Shown: piece by piece, positions 1-7,570 of the stretch
How the letters are laid out: each line of letters starts with the position of its first letter
Position numbering within the stretch: the stretch's first letter is position 1
NCBI GenBank assembly: GCA_029983685.1
Contig: JASBZA010000010.1
Span: 1-55,840, forward strand
Source: Oscillospiraceae bacterium
Lineage (GTDB): Bacteria > Bacillota > Clostridia > Saccharofermentanales > Fastidiosipilaceae
Direction of reading: 5' to 3'
DNA length: 55,840 nucleotides
Position numbers and translations under genes: made by a program
The notes under the pieces: generated by a model
What the model was told of the DNA's origin: nothing
What the model saw: the letters and a program-made list of their open reading frames with translations, nothing else
Databases searched by the model: none

Positions 1-4
1 AAGT

Positions 5-30
5 GCAACTATCTAATTCTAGAGAGTTGC
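5..30. other. Hairpin at window edge
   Basis: A near-perfect 26-base inverted repeat: GCAACT at 5-10 pairs with AGTTGC at 25-30, and the inner arms also pair apart from one mismatch. It lies downstream of the broken CoA-disulfide reductase gene on the minus strand. The window ends before any T-run could be seen on that side, so whether it is a terminator is unknown. Confidence 0.35.
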
Positions 31-93
31 CTTGCATTTACTTTTGGAATCTACCGACCGATTTCGACGGGTCATTATACCTTTCGTTTGTAT

Positions 94-1321
94 TTAATTA
101 AAGTTATAGGCCGTCAGTATGCTCTCTCTTTCTTCGGCCAAATCCTTACCCTGCTCGTAATAGCTCAGGAATAAGAAACTGCCGTTAATATTGTAGATAT
201 TGTCCCAACCGGAATTTTGGAGGGCCATAGTCGCATTGTAACTTCTTTGGCCGGTCCGGCAATGCACGTAGACAGGCCGGTCTTTAGGAACTTCGGCCAT
301 CCTCTGTCTTAATTGGCTGAGAGGCAGGTTATGGGCACCTTTAATGTGGCCATTTTCATACTCGGCTTCTTCTCTTACATCCAAAATATAAGCGCCTTTT
401 TCAACCAGGCTCCTCACTTGATTCACGTGCACCTGGCGATAGCGATTATAGAGGATATTTTCGGCCGTAAAGGCAGCCATATGAAGTGCATCCCTAGCTG
501 CGTTAAAGGGCGGTGCATAGGCTTGTTCCATGTCCTTTAGGTCGAAGATGGTACCATCAAAGTGCATCATAGAGGCAATGGTATCAATTCTTTTGGCCAC
601 GTCACCCTTGCCGATGGCCTGGGCTCCCAAAATGGTCCCGGTCGGCACTTGGAATATCAGCTTGAGAAACAGAGGGCTGGCGCCGGGCATAATACCCACC
701 TTATCCATGGGACTAGCCAGAACCGAATCGTAATCGTCTCTTTCCATGTCTTGAAGCTGACGCTCGTTAAGACCGGTCTGGGCGGCATTGTAATTAAAAA
801 CCTGAATGGCACTTGTTCCTAAGAAGCCCGGATGGGCACTGCTTTGCCCCATGATGCGGTCGGCTACCCGCCTGACCTGATTGAGGGCAGGCCCTGCCAA
901 TTGCAAGGGCCTAAAATTTTGCGCCATCTTGTAGTAAACCAGCGTTGCATCACCCAGTGCGTAAATATCTTGCACCGAAGTTTCTTGGTCGGCGTTGACT
1001 TTGATATAGCCTTTTGGATCCAGGTCCACACCGGAACCTTGGAGAAAGTCCGTGTCGGCTTCTATACCGGCGGCCAAAACCAGAAAATCGCAATCAAGCA
1101 AGGTCCCATATGAGAGCCGGGCCTTGCCGTCTTCTACAGCTTCTAAGACATAGCCTGTGTGAAGAGCCACACCTTGGTCTCGCAGTTCTTTCTGGAGAAT
1201 TTGTACCATATCGTCGTCATAGGAACTTAAAATCTGCTCTTGGGCTTCCACCAACGAGACGTCGTAGCCGGCCTGCTACGGACATGCCTCCGGCTACACC
1301 GCCAACGATAAGAACCTTCAT
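94..1321 (-). pseudogene. CoA-disulfide reductase/NADH oxidase with rhodanese domain, broken by internal deletion
   Basis: Intact relatives are FAD- and NAD(P)H-dependent CoA-disulfide reductases of about 550 residues with a C-terminal rhodanese domain. The normal start survives: a GAGGAGG site at 1327-1333, ATG at 1321, and a dinucleotide-fold N-terminus (MKVLIVGGVAGGMS, then RLRRL). That frame stops after 34 codons. The rest continues in another frame from about 1275 (GYDVSLVEA), through the NAD-binding half, the dimerisation domain and a rhodanese domain with a CRTGQR active loop. About 150 residues are absent, including the segment that carries the family's active-site cysteine. The longest open part, from the ATG at 1254, has 386 codons but no good RBS. 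It is last in the minus-strand sugar operon. The C-terminal rhodanese could still be made, but disulfide reductase activity is very unlikely. Confidence 0.85.
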
Positions 1322-1336
1322 AAAATCCTCCTCGCC

Positions 1337-2203
1337 TTATCTGGTAAACCAATCTTCGTAGCCGATTTCTCTCAAGTAGCGAGCACTCATATCCAAAGAT
1401 TCAAAAGGATCTCTTCCGTACGTATCGTCCTGCTCGATGATGAAGTATTCGGCTCCGGCATCCTGACCGGCTTTAATAATCTCTTTCCAAGGCAAGTTCC
1501 CTTGGCCCAACTCGGCAAACTGGATGACACCGTAGTAGTGCTCGTTCCAGCGTCTGGCCTTCTCTTCGGCACTAAGCTCGGGATCCTCTTCGGGCAAGGT
1601 CAACTGGGCAATCCTGTAGTCTTTCAGGTGATAGAGCGTCACCCTGTCTTTAAATTTAGCCGTGTAGCTTACGGGGTTCTCACCGCCTCTTTGAATCCAG
1701 TACACATCCAGCTCAAAGCCGATTTTCCTCGTGTTTTCGCGAATCAAATCTAGGAGGTATTGGCCGTCGTACTTGGTAAATTCAATGTGGTGGTTATGGT
1801 AGTGAAGCGAGATACCGTAGGACTCCAGAGCTTTGGCCTTCTCTTCCATACGAGCCACGAAATCCAGGGCCTTCTCACGCGAAACCATATAAGGGATAGG
1901 CAGCATGCCCACGCGAAGGGTCTTGCAGCCCAAGGTCTCCATATCTTTTACAATCTTGTCAAAATCGTCGGTCAAGTTCTCCTTGGGCCCTTCCAGAGCG
2001 GCGCTCATGGCGATGACTTCAATATCAAAATCTTCACAAGCCCTCTTAATCTCCGAAACATTTTCCGGTGTCATGGGGATTTGGCTGAGCTCGATGGCGT
2101 GGAAGCCCAAGTCATGGAGCCTTTTGAGCGTCTCATAGGCGCCCAATTCTTCTACCTGTTTTTTCAAAACCATCATCTGGACGGCAATTAATCCTTTTTT
2201 CAT
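1337..2203 (-). CDS. Sugar phosphate isomerase/epimerase (xylose isomerase-like TIM barrel)
   Basis: About 288 residues with the AP-endonuclease-2/xylose-isomerase-like barrel pattern of the IolE/IolI group. Likely metal ligands lie in the histidine-rich strand HYHNHHIEF, in FELDVYW and in the C-terminal YFIIEQD, and YHLKD is a typical barrel strand. An upstream ATG adds three residues (2212), but the AGGAAGG site sits almost on it and is well spaced only for the ATG at 2203. It is the fourth gene of a minus-strand run with an aldo-keto reductase, a second barrel isomerase and a Gfo/Idh/MocA oxidoreductase, so it probably acts in oxidation and epimerisation of an unusual sugar or polyol. No kinase or transporter is adjacent, and the substrate cannot be read from sequence. 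Confidence 0.85.
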   Translation of the reverse strand: MKKGLIAVQMMVLKKQVEELGAYETLKRLHDLGFHAIELSQIPMTPENVSEIKRACEDFDIEVIAMSAALEGPKENLTDDFDKIVKDMETLGCKTLRVGMLPIPYMVSREKALDFVARMEEKAKALESYGISLHYHNHHIEFTKYDGQYLLDLIRENTRKIGFELDVYWIQRGGENPVSYTAKFKDRVTLYHLKDYRIAQLTLPEEDPELSAEEKARRWNEHYYGVIQFAELGQGNLPWKEIIKAGQDAGAEYFIIEQDDTYGRDPFESLDMSARYLREIGYEDWFTR

Positions 2204-2222
2204 CTCTATCATTCCTTCCTGT

Positions 2223-3422
2223 TTATGCTTCGCCCAAAGCCTTATGGAGTGGCCACTTGCCCTCCTTGGCGATATGTTCGTTGAGTTTTTCTAAGAAGAG
2301 GTCGTCATCTAAGGGGTAGGACGCTTCCTCGCCGGTCCATGCGGATAAGAAGGCCGCATTGGCCAAATTGACGCCTAACAAGCCCTCCGATCCATCGGCC
2401 AAAAGGCCCTCACCGGTGACGATTTGGCGGGTAAAGCGGTCAATGACTTCAATATGCTGGAAGCCCCACATACCGTCGTCCTTAATGGTTTCTTCCGTGA
2501 AGAGTTTGTTGCCGGATTGGTTGGAGGCCACCATACGATGGACGTCTTCCGGAGTGGTTTCCTTGTCCAAAACATCTTCGTCTTTGGCCAAAGTATAAAT
2601 CGTGGCTTCCCGACTATTGTCGACCATAATCTTGCCCTGAGAAAGGTCAATCTCTAAACGATCTGTACCGATAATATCGTGGGTGCAGGTGACGAAGACA
2701 CCGGTCGCACCGTTGGGGTAGGTCAAGGTCATGGTAACGTCGTTTTCGACGACGATGTCACGGTGAGCCCCGAAAATCATCTTGGCATAGACCTTGCTGG
2801 GGACGCCACAGAGCCATTGGATTAAGTCTAATTGGTGCGGAGCCTGATTGACCAGAACGCCTCCGCCTTCACCGCCCCAGGTGGCCCGCCAAGCGGACTG
2901 ATTATAGTAAGCGGTGGACCTCCACCAGGAATTGATGATCCAGTTGACCCGGCGAATTTCGCCCAGGCGGCCCGAATCGATAATGTCCTTAATCTTCTGG
3001 TAGAGGGTATTGGTACGCTGGTTCAGCATGACCCCGAAAACCAATTCGGGATGGTCTTTGGCCACCTTGTTCATGTACTTAACACTCTTGGCATCAATCC
3101 CCGCCGGCTTTTCGATAAGGACGTGGATTCCGTGCTCCAGGGCATAGACGGCTACAGGCGGATGGAGGTAGTGCGGAACGGTCGTGATTACCGCATCAAT
3201 TTCACCGGAATCAATCAGCTCTTCATAATCGCTGAAAGCCACCGCCTCGGGGAAGGCTTCTTTGGCCTTGGCCAAAGCCTTGTCGTCGTTGTCGCAAATC
3301 GCTGCCAGTTCGGCGTAAGGCGGACACATGGCCTTGGTGTCGTCTGTCTTGTTCACGAGCATGCGGGCGTAGTTGGTTCCTTGAACGCCCATACCCACGA
3401 TGCCGATTCTTACTTTTTCCAT
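2223..3422 (-). CDS. Gfo/Idh/MocA family NAD(P)-dependent oxidoreductase
   Basis: 399 residues. The N-terminus is a Rossmann fold (GIVGMGVQGTNYAR at about 7-20), followed by the family's EKPAG motif at about 104-108, whose lysine is the usual catalytic residue, and a C-terminal alpha/beta substrate domain. Family members oxidise or reduce a hydroxyl of sugars or inositols, or hydrolyse glycosides by a transient 3-keto route. It sits between two TIM-barrel isomerases, which fits a 3-keto-sugar or inositol-type pathway in which one enzyme oxidises and the isomerases then act. The start is the ATG at 3422, after GGAAAATAGACT. Substrate unknown. Confidence 0.9.
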   Translation of the reverse strand: MEKVRIGIVGMGVQGTNYARMLVNKTDDTKAMCPPYAELAAICDNDDKALAKAKEAFPEAVAFSDYEELIDSGEIDAVITTVPHYLHPPVAVYALEHGIHVLIEKPAGIDAKSVKYMNKVAKDHPELVFGVMLNQRTNTLYQKIKDIIDSGRLGEIRRVNWIINSWWRSTAYYNQSAWRATWGGEGGGVLVNQAPHQLDLIQWLCGVPSKVYAKMIFGAHRDIVVENDVTMTLTYPNGATGVFVTCTHDIIGTDRLEIDLSQGKIMVDNSREATIYTLAKDEDVLDKETTPEDVHRMVASNQSGNKLFTEETIKDDGMWGFQHIEVIDRFTRQIVTGEGLLADGSEGLLGVNLANAAFLSAWTGEEASYPLDDDLFLEKLNEHIAKEGKWPLHKALGEA

Positions 3423-3467
3423 AGTCTATTTTCCTTTCTCAATGGTACTTTTATGTTTAATGGTCCC

Positions 3468-4361
3468 CTAAACATAGGAAAGATCTAAATCATCCAGAAT
3501 GCGGGTCAAGGCCCGGTATTGTATAGCGTAGGCTTGGGCGCCGCTGGCGGCCTTGTTTCCCACATAGCTGTGGTCTTCAACGTTCTTCTCCAAAGACTGC
3601 AAGGTCGAGAAATTATGAAGATGCGGCTCCAGCGTTAAAAAGCCCCTATAAGACCGGTCCACCAAGGCCTCTTTTAAGATTTTTTCGGCCTGTCCGCCAC
3701 CTGTACCAAAGGGGACATTGTCGCCGCCTTTGGCCAGGGCGTCCTTAATGTGAATATAGGCCACATAGTTCTTGAGCTTAGACCAGGCTTCATAACTGTC
3801 TTGGCCACATTGGACGAAGTTGGCAAAATCGAAAGCCATCTTGAAATGGTCACCGTAAAGATTTTCCATGAGGTCCACATTGCGGTCAATCGTATCGCCG
3901 TAAATCCCCTTCTCGTTCTCGTGCATCAGAACCAGATCGTGAGCTTCGGCTATAGCAATAAACTCTTTTAGGCCTTGCAAGACCCGGTCACGCATTTCCG
4001 AAGCCTCCGCCTCTTCTACGAAAAAGGAAAAGACGCGAATATAAGAACAATCTAAACGTTTAGCCAGCCGACACAGGCCTTTTAGCTGTTCTTTTTGCTT
4101 GGCAATGCCGGCTTCATCTCGGATATCAATCTTACCGATAGGGCTGCCCAGACTGGAAACCTTCACCTGATAGCGGTCCAAGAGAGGCACAATCCTCGCT
4201 TCTGCTTCTTCCACACTGCAGTCTGCCACGTTCTTGCCGTAAGCGGACCTGAAAGACAGGTGGTGCATCCCTAAGTCGGTCAGGGTTTTAAGCTGTGTTT
4301 CCAAATCATCGTCAATCTCGTCGGCAAAACCCGAAATCGTCAGTGTTTTTAGCTCTTCCAT
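3468..4361 (-). CDS. Sugar phosphate isomerase/epimerase (TIM barrel)
   Basis: 297 residues with the AP-endonuclease-2-like barrel. Barrel and metal-site strands include LVLMHENEKG, FKMAFDFANF, YIHIKD and FLTLEPHLH. It is the second such isomerase in the operon and is clearly different in sequence from the one at 1337. The start overlaps the end of the aldo-keto reductase gene by 13 bp, so the two are probably translationally coupled. The paired isomerases suggest two different epimerisation or ketone-handling steps in one route. The specific substrate is not inferable. Confidence 0.85.
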   Translation of the reverse strand: MEELKTLTISGFADEIDDDLETQLKTLTDLGMHHLSFRSAYGKNVADCSVEEAEARIVPLLDRYQVKVSSLGSPIGKIDIRDEAGIAKQKEQLKGLCRLAKRLDCSYIRVFSFFVEEAEASEMRDRVLQGLKEFIAIAEAHDLVLMHENEKGIYGDTIDRNVDLMENLYGDHFKMAFDFANFVQCGQDSYEAWSKLKNYVAYIHIKDALAKGGDNVPFGTGGGQAEKILKEALVDRSYRGFLTLEPHLHNFSTLQSLEKNVEDHSYVGNKAASGAQAYAIQYRALTRILDDLDLSYV

Positions 4362-5362
4362 TGGGCCCTGCCTTCCACGATGGTATCAATCCGGTCTAAT
4401 TCATCGTCGATGAAGTCCGTGTTTTCCAAAGACTTAACATTCTCAATAATCTGCTCGGGTCTGGAGGCACCGATTAAGACACTGGTTACGGTCGGATTTT
4501 GGTAAACCCAGGCCAAAGCCATCTGGGCCAAAGTCTGCCCTCTGTCGCGGGCCATGGTGTTTAGCTTTTCGATTTTTTCCAGAAGCTCCGGCGTTAGGTT
4601 GGATTCTTTTAAGAAATGTCCGTCTCTGCGGATACGGCTGTCTTCGGGGATACCGTGGAGGTACTTGTCAGTCAAAAGGCCTTGGTCCAAGGGCTTGAAG
4701 CAGATAAGACCCTGGTCTTCTTTTTTGGCCAAATCCAGAAGACCGTTCTCCTCGATACGGCGGTCCAAAATAGAGTAGCTGTTCTGGTGCATGACAAAAG
4801 GTGTCTTCAGTTCTTTTAAGATTTTTGTGGCCTTCTTGCCGGTCTCACCGTCATGGTTGGACAAGCCGACATATAAAGCCTTGCCGGACCTGACCGCTTG
4901 GTCTAAGGCCAACATAGATTCCTCAATAGGGGTGTCGGGCGTCATACGGTGGAGGTAAAAAATATCCACGTATTCCAAACCCATACGCTGCAAGCTCTGA
5001 TCTAAACTGGACAAGAGATACTTCCTGCTTCCGCCGCTGCCGTAAGGTCCGGGCCACATATTAAAGCCCGCCTTGGTTGAAACAATGAGTTCATCACGAT
5101 AGGGCCTGAAGTATTTTTGCATGAGTCTTCCGAAATTCTCTTCGGCGGCCCCTTCCGGCGGCCCGTAGTTATTGGCTAAGTCGAAATGTGTGATACCCAA
5201 ATCAAAAGCGGTCTTGAGCATTTCTCGCATATTGTCGGGTGCGCCCGAATGGCCGAAGTTGTGCCAGAGGCCTAAGGATATGGCCGGCAGTTGTAGGCCG
5301 GTATGACCTGCAAACCTGTAGGTCATGGCTTCATAACGTTTTTCATTTGCCTCATATAGCAT
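4349..5362 (-). CDS. Aldo-keto reductase, L-glyceraldehyde 3-phosphate reductase (YghZ)-like
   Basis: 337 residues. The aldo-keto reductase tetrad is visible as Asp61 and Tyr66 (FDLANNYGPP), Lys97 (STKAG) and His138 (FYLHR). The WxNFG-like N-terminus and GPPEGAAEENFGRL segment match the YghZ/AKR14 group, which reduces L-glyceraldehyde 3-phosphate and other aldehydes with NADPH. An open frame extends to 5431, but GGGAG lies properly before the ATG at 5362, and the residues from there on align with the family start. It is the first intact gene of the minus-strand sugar operon. In that context it may act on a sugar-derived aldehyde or ketone. Confidence 0.88.
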   Translation of the reverse strand: MLYEANEKRYEAMTYRFAGHTGLQLPAISLGLWHNFGHSGAPDNMREMLKTAFDLGITHFDLANNYGPPEGAAEENFGRLMQKYFRPYRDELIVSTKAGFNMWPGPYGSGGSRKYLLSSLDQSLQRMGLEYVDIFYLHRMTPDTPIEESMLALDQAVRSGKALYVGLSNHDGETGKKATKILKELKTPFVMHQNSYSILDRRIEENGLLDLAKKEDQGLICFKPLDQGLLTDKYLHGIPEDSRIRRDGHFLKESNLTPELLEKIEKLNTMARDRGQTLAQMALAWVYQNPTVTSVLIGASRPEQIIENVKSLENTDFIDDELDRIDTIVEGRAQWKS

Positions 5363-5381
5363 AGTTTTGCTCCCTTCACTT

Positions 5382-5533
5382 TTAACGCAACATATCGGTC
5401 GCCATGTCCAAGAGCCGGATGGCCAAAGCATGGTGGTCCGTCATAAGGTCATAGATTGTATCTTCGGCTAATACGCCCCTGGGTAAATACGTTCTTCTCT
5501 GGATTCTTTCATTTAAATCCTCCACATTGTCTT
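5382..5533 (-). pseudogene. Possible C-terminal gene remnant, unidentified
   Basis: The 150 bp between the SHOCT gene stop and the aldo-keto reductase start read open in one minus-strand frame and end in a protein-like helical tail (LAEDTIYDLMTDHHALAIRL, then LLDMATDMLR). There is no usable start in this frame; the ATG at 5579 lies inside the neighbouring gene. A GGAGG with an ATG at about 5511 starts a different frame that stops after 14 codons. The best reading is the 3' end of a gene once heading the sugar operon, whose 5' part is gone. I do not recognise the family, and chance is not excluded. Confidence 0.35.
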
Positions 5534-6024
5534 TAGACTTTGGCCTCGGAAGCCAGTAACTCATTTTTCTTCTTGTCAAACTCGGCCTGGCTAATGGCTC
5601 CGTTGTCCAAGAGCTCTTTATACTCTTTAAGGTATTGAATAACCTGAGACTCTTCCAATTTTTCCTCAGAAACTGTAGTGACTTTTCGAGAAGCCGCCTG
5701 TCTTTCTTGCTCGACTTGGGTTTTCAGCTTGCCGCACTTGGCACAGGCGTTTGAATAGGCATAATTCTTCCTTCCGCAGCTGCAGGTCCATGAATCCTCA
5801 TCATCGGATGGTCCGGAAGGAACAGTTGATGATTCTGCCGGATAAACGTAGGCATAATTCTGGTCGGGCTTAGACAGGGCGACAAGAAGGGCAAAGATTC
5901 CGAAGAAAAAGCCCAGCCAAAACCAGCTACCGGCATCATAGCCCTTATTCTCCACAATAGAACGACATGCATACCCGAAAAGGGCCGCCTGGGCCAGATA
6001 AATAAGTATTCCCAATAACCACAT
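5533..6024 (-). CDS. Membrane protein with zinc ribbon and SHOCT domain
   Basis: 163 residues. Two hydrophobic segments (about 1-21 and 32-50) form a small membrane anchor. A linker leads to a zinc-ribbon/RanBP2-like finger (CSCGRKN, then CAKCG, about 80-100), and the C-terminus is a SHOCT domain (about 127-160: IQYLKEYKELLDNGAISQ, then EFDKKKNELL). SHOCT modules commonly end small prokaryotic membrane proteins and may mediate oligomerisation. The function is unknown. It follows the tpx terminator on the same strand. Confidence 0.75.
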   Translation of the reverse strand: MWLLGILIYLAQAALFGYACRSIVENKGYDAGSWFWLGFFFGIFALLVALSKPDQNYAYVYPAESSTVPSGPSDDEDSWTCSCGRKNYAYSNACAKCGKLKTQVEQERQAASRKVTTVSEEKLEESQVIQYLKEYKELLDNGAISQAEFDKKKNELLASEAKV

Positions 6025-6084
6025 AAACTGTACCCCCTATTAGCTAAAGTATAGCGAACTCCTTCGTGTTTCACCACAAAATTA

Positions 6085-6128
6085 GTAAAAAAGCCGGCCC
6101 ATAGAATGTGAACACTCTACAAGCCGGC
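6085..6128 (-). terminator. Rho-independent terminator after tpx
   Basis: The arms GCCGGC at 6093-6098 and 6123-6128 flank an inner stem containing several G-U pairs. On the minus strand the stem is followed by TTTTTT (6087-6092). It lies about 50 bp past the tpx stop. Confidence 0.8.
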
Positions 6129-6179
6129 CTCCTATTTCTATTTTTACTAGGACAGTTTAATTCCTGCCCGACGTCTGGA

Positions 6180-6689
6180 TTAGAGCAATTTCTTTGCTGC
6201 TTCCAAAACGGCATCGTAGTCCGGATGGTCGGTATTTTGCTCATTATAATGCACATAAGTGACCGTATTATCACGGTCTAAAACGAAGACCGAGCGATTC
6301 AAAAGGCCCAGTTCTTCGATATAGCAGCCGTAGTTATGGCCGAAAACGCGATCCTTATAGTCCGAAGCCACGATGGCATTCTGAATGTCCTTGGCCGCAC
6401 AGAAACGTTGCAAAGCGAAGGGCAAGTCGACCGATACGGTCAGGATAACGACATCCTCTCCCAATTCGCCTGCTTCCTTATTAAAGCGGATGGTTTCCAT
6501 TTCGCATACGCCGGTATCGACAGAAGGAACGGCGGCAATAATCTTCACCTTGTCCCCCAAATCCTCCAGGGTCAGCGGGCTTAAGTCTTGCTTGGCCAGG
6601 GTAAAATCAGGGGCCTTTTGGCCGACCTCAACAGCCTCACCGTAAAGTGTTACAGCGTCATCGCCCATTTTATAACCTGTTCTTGACAT
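6180..6689 (-). CDS. tpx: Thiol peroxidase (atypical 2-Cys peroxiredoxin)
   Basis: 169 residues, the usual Tpx length. The peroxidatic cysteine is Cys62 in SVDTGVCEMETIRFN and the resolving cysteine is Cys97 (RFCAAKDI), both in their standard places. It reduces hydrogen peroxide and alkyl hydroperoxides with electrons from thioredoxin. A strong AGGAGG precedes the ATG at 6689, and its own terminator follows. It is part of a thiol/redox neighbourhood with the ArsC/Spx-family gene upstream. Confidence 0.95.
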   Translation of the reverse strand: MSRTGYKMGDDAVTLYGEAVEVGQKAPDFTLAKQDLSPLTLEDLGDKVKIIAAVPSVDTGVCEMETIRFNKEAGELGEDVVILTVSVDLPFALQRFCAAKDIQNAIVASDYKDRVFGHNYGCYIEELGLLNRSVFVLDRDNTVTYVHYNEQNTDHPDYDAVLEAAKKLL

Positions 6690-6787
6690 ACATACCTCCT
6701 AATATAAAACAAATATTTCTAATTAATAAAGTCTTTAGGACTCTACTTTTTTGTCCCTTTGACTATCCCACCCGGCAGACTTCTTGT

Positions 6788-7063
6788 CTAACACATATGT
6801 AACAGAAATAAAGCCGGGAAGTTCTTTTGCCAATAATCAAGCACCCAAGACATCGTATAAGCATAGCCTTCCATCATCTCTTTGGCGTAAAGCTCTTGCT
6901 TTTCTTGGGGAATGTCTTCCGTAAAGTTAATCTCATTGATTTCAAGCTGCGTGGTATCGACATAAAGGCGCCGCTTGGCCGGATCTTTGTCCGCGCTCTC
7001 GATGATTTTACCGTTAGGAATGGTTTGAGACGGCTCGGCTTCCTCCCAACTATGTGTGTAGGC
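6788..7063 (-). pseudogene. Gene fragment open in frame directly after the ArsC-family stop codon
   Basis: Immediately after the TAG of the ArsC-family gene (7064-7066), the same frame stays open for about 91 codons to a TAG at 6788-6790. The composition is protein-like, for example RRLYVDTTQLEINEINFTED followed by IPQEKQELYAKEMMEGY. There is no start codon before two adjacent ATGs late in the fragment and no RBS. I take it as the 3' remnant of an unidentified gene fused behind the ArsC gene by a deletion. Readthrough of the TAG cannot be excluded, but the ArsC-family protein is already full length without it. Confidence 0.5.
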
Positions 7064-7414
7064 CTAAAGCAGCTTCTCTTCCCACTCTTTTTCTTTGAAG
7101 CCCACCAAAACGGTGTCTCCGTCCACCAGGATAGGTCTTTTTACCAACATGCCGTCTGTCGCCAATAAATCAAGCTGGTCTTCTTCGGACATGGTCGGCA
7201 GCTTATCTTTAATATTATTTTGTCTGTATATCTGGCCGCTGGTATTAAAGAAGCGTTTCAAGGGTAAGCCACTCTTCTCGAACCAGACTTTCAACTCATC
7301 CGCATTGGGCTTATCGTCTTTAATATCTCTTACTTCATAGCTGAGTCCTTCTTGGTCCAGCCATTTTTGAGCTTTCTTGCAGGTCGTACAGTTCTTGTAG
7401 CAAATAAATAACAT
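7064..7414 (-). CDS. ArsC/Spx/MgsR-family thioredoxin-fold protein
   Basis: 116 residues, normal for the arsenate reductase-like family. The N-terminus carries Cys9-x2-Cys12 (NCTTCKKAQKWL), as in YffB/Spx-type members. LPLKRFFNTSG and KRPILVDGD are conserved family segments. Members include arsenate reductases and Spx-type transcription regulators responding to thiol stress. There are no ars genes nearby and tpx is downstream, so a general redox role is more likely than arsenate resistance. The RBS AGGAGG precedes the ATG at 7414. Confidence 0.88.
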   Translation of the reverse strand: MLFICYKNCTTCKKAQKWLDQEGLSYEVRDIKDDKPNADELKVWFEKSGLPLKRFFNTSGQIYRQNNIKDKLPTMSEEDQLDLLATDGMLVKRPILVDGDTVLVGFKEKEWEEKLL

Positions 7415-7507
7415 TTCTTTACCTCCTGTTCTTTATGCTTGGCCAAAGCCTAACATAAGGCCGGCGAGGCCGCTGTTCTGACTGTGCCGGAAACAATACT
7501 TTCACAC

Positions 7508-7540
7508 AAAAAAGCAGCCGCTTCATTTGAAACAGCTGCT
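7508..7540 (-). terminator. Rho-independent terminator after the GH13_18 gene
   Basis: On the minus strand, AGCAGCTGTTTC pairs with GAAGCGGCTGCT (stem 7513-7540) and is followed by TTTTTTG. It sits about 30 bp after the phosphorylase-family stop. Confidence 0.85.
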
Positions 7541-7570
7541 ATTGAGGTAAAATAACTTTCTTCTTAAAGC

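Noticed and set aside
6827..7168. A plus-strand 113-codon frame.
   Set aside because: Antisense to the ArsC-family gene and the following fragment, whose minus-strand frame is far more protein-like.
7064..7414. Calling the ArsC-family gene an arsenate resistance gene.
   Set aside because: No arsB, arsR or arsA neighbour, and the CxxC form is shared with Spx/YffB proteins.
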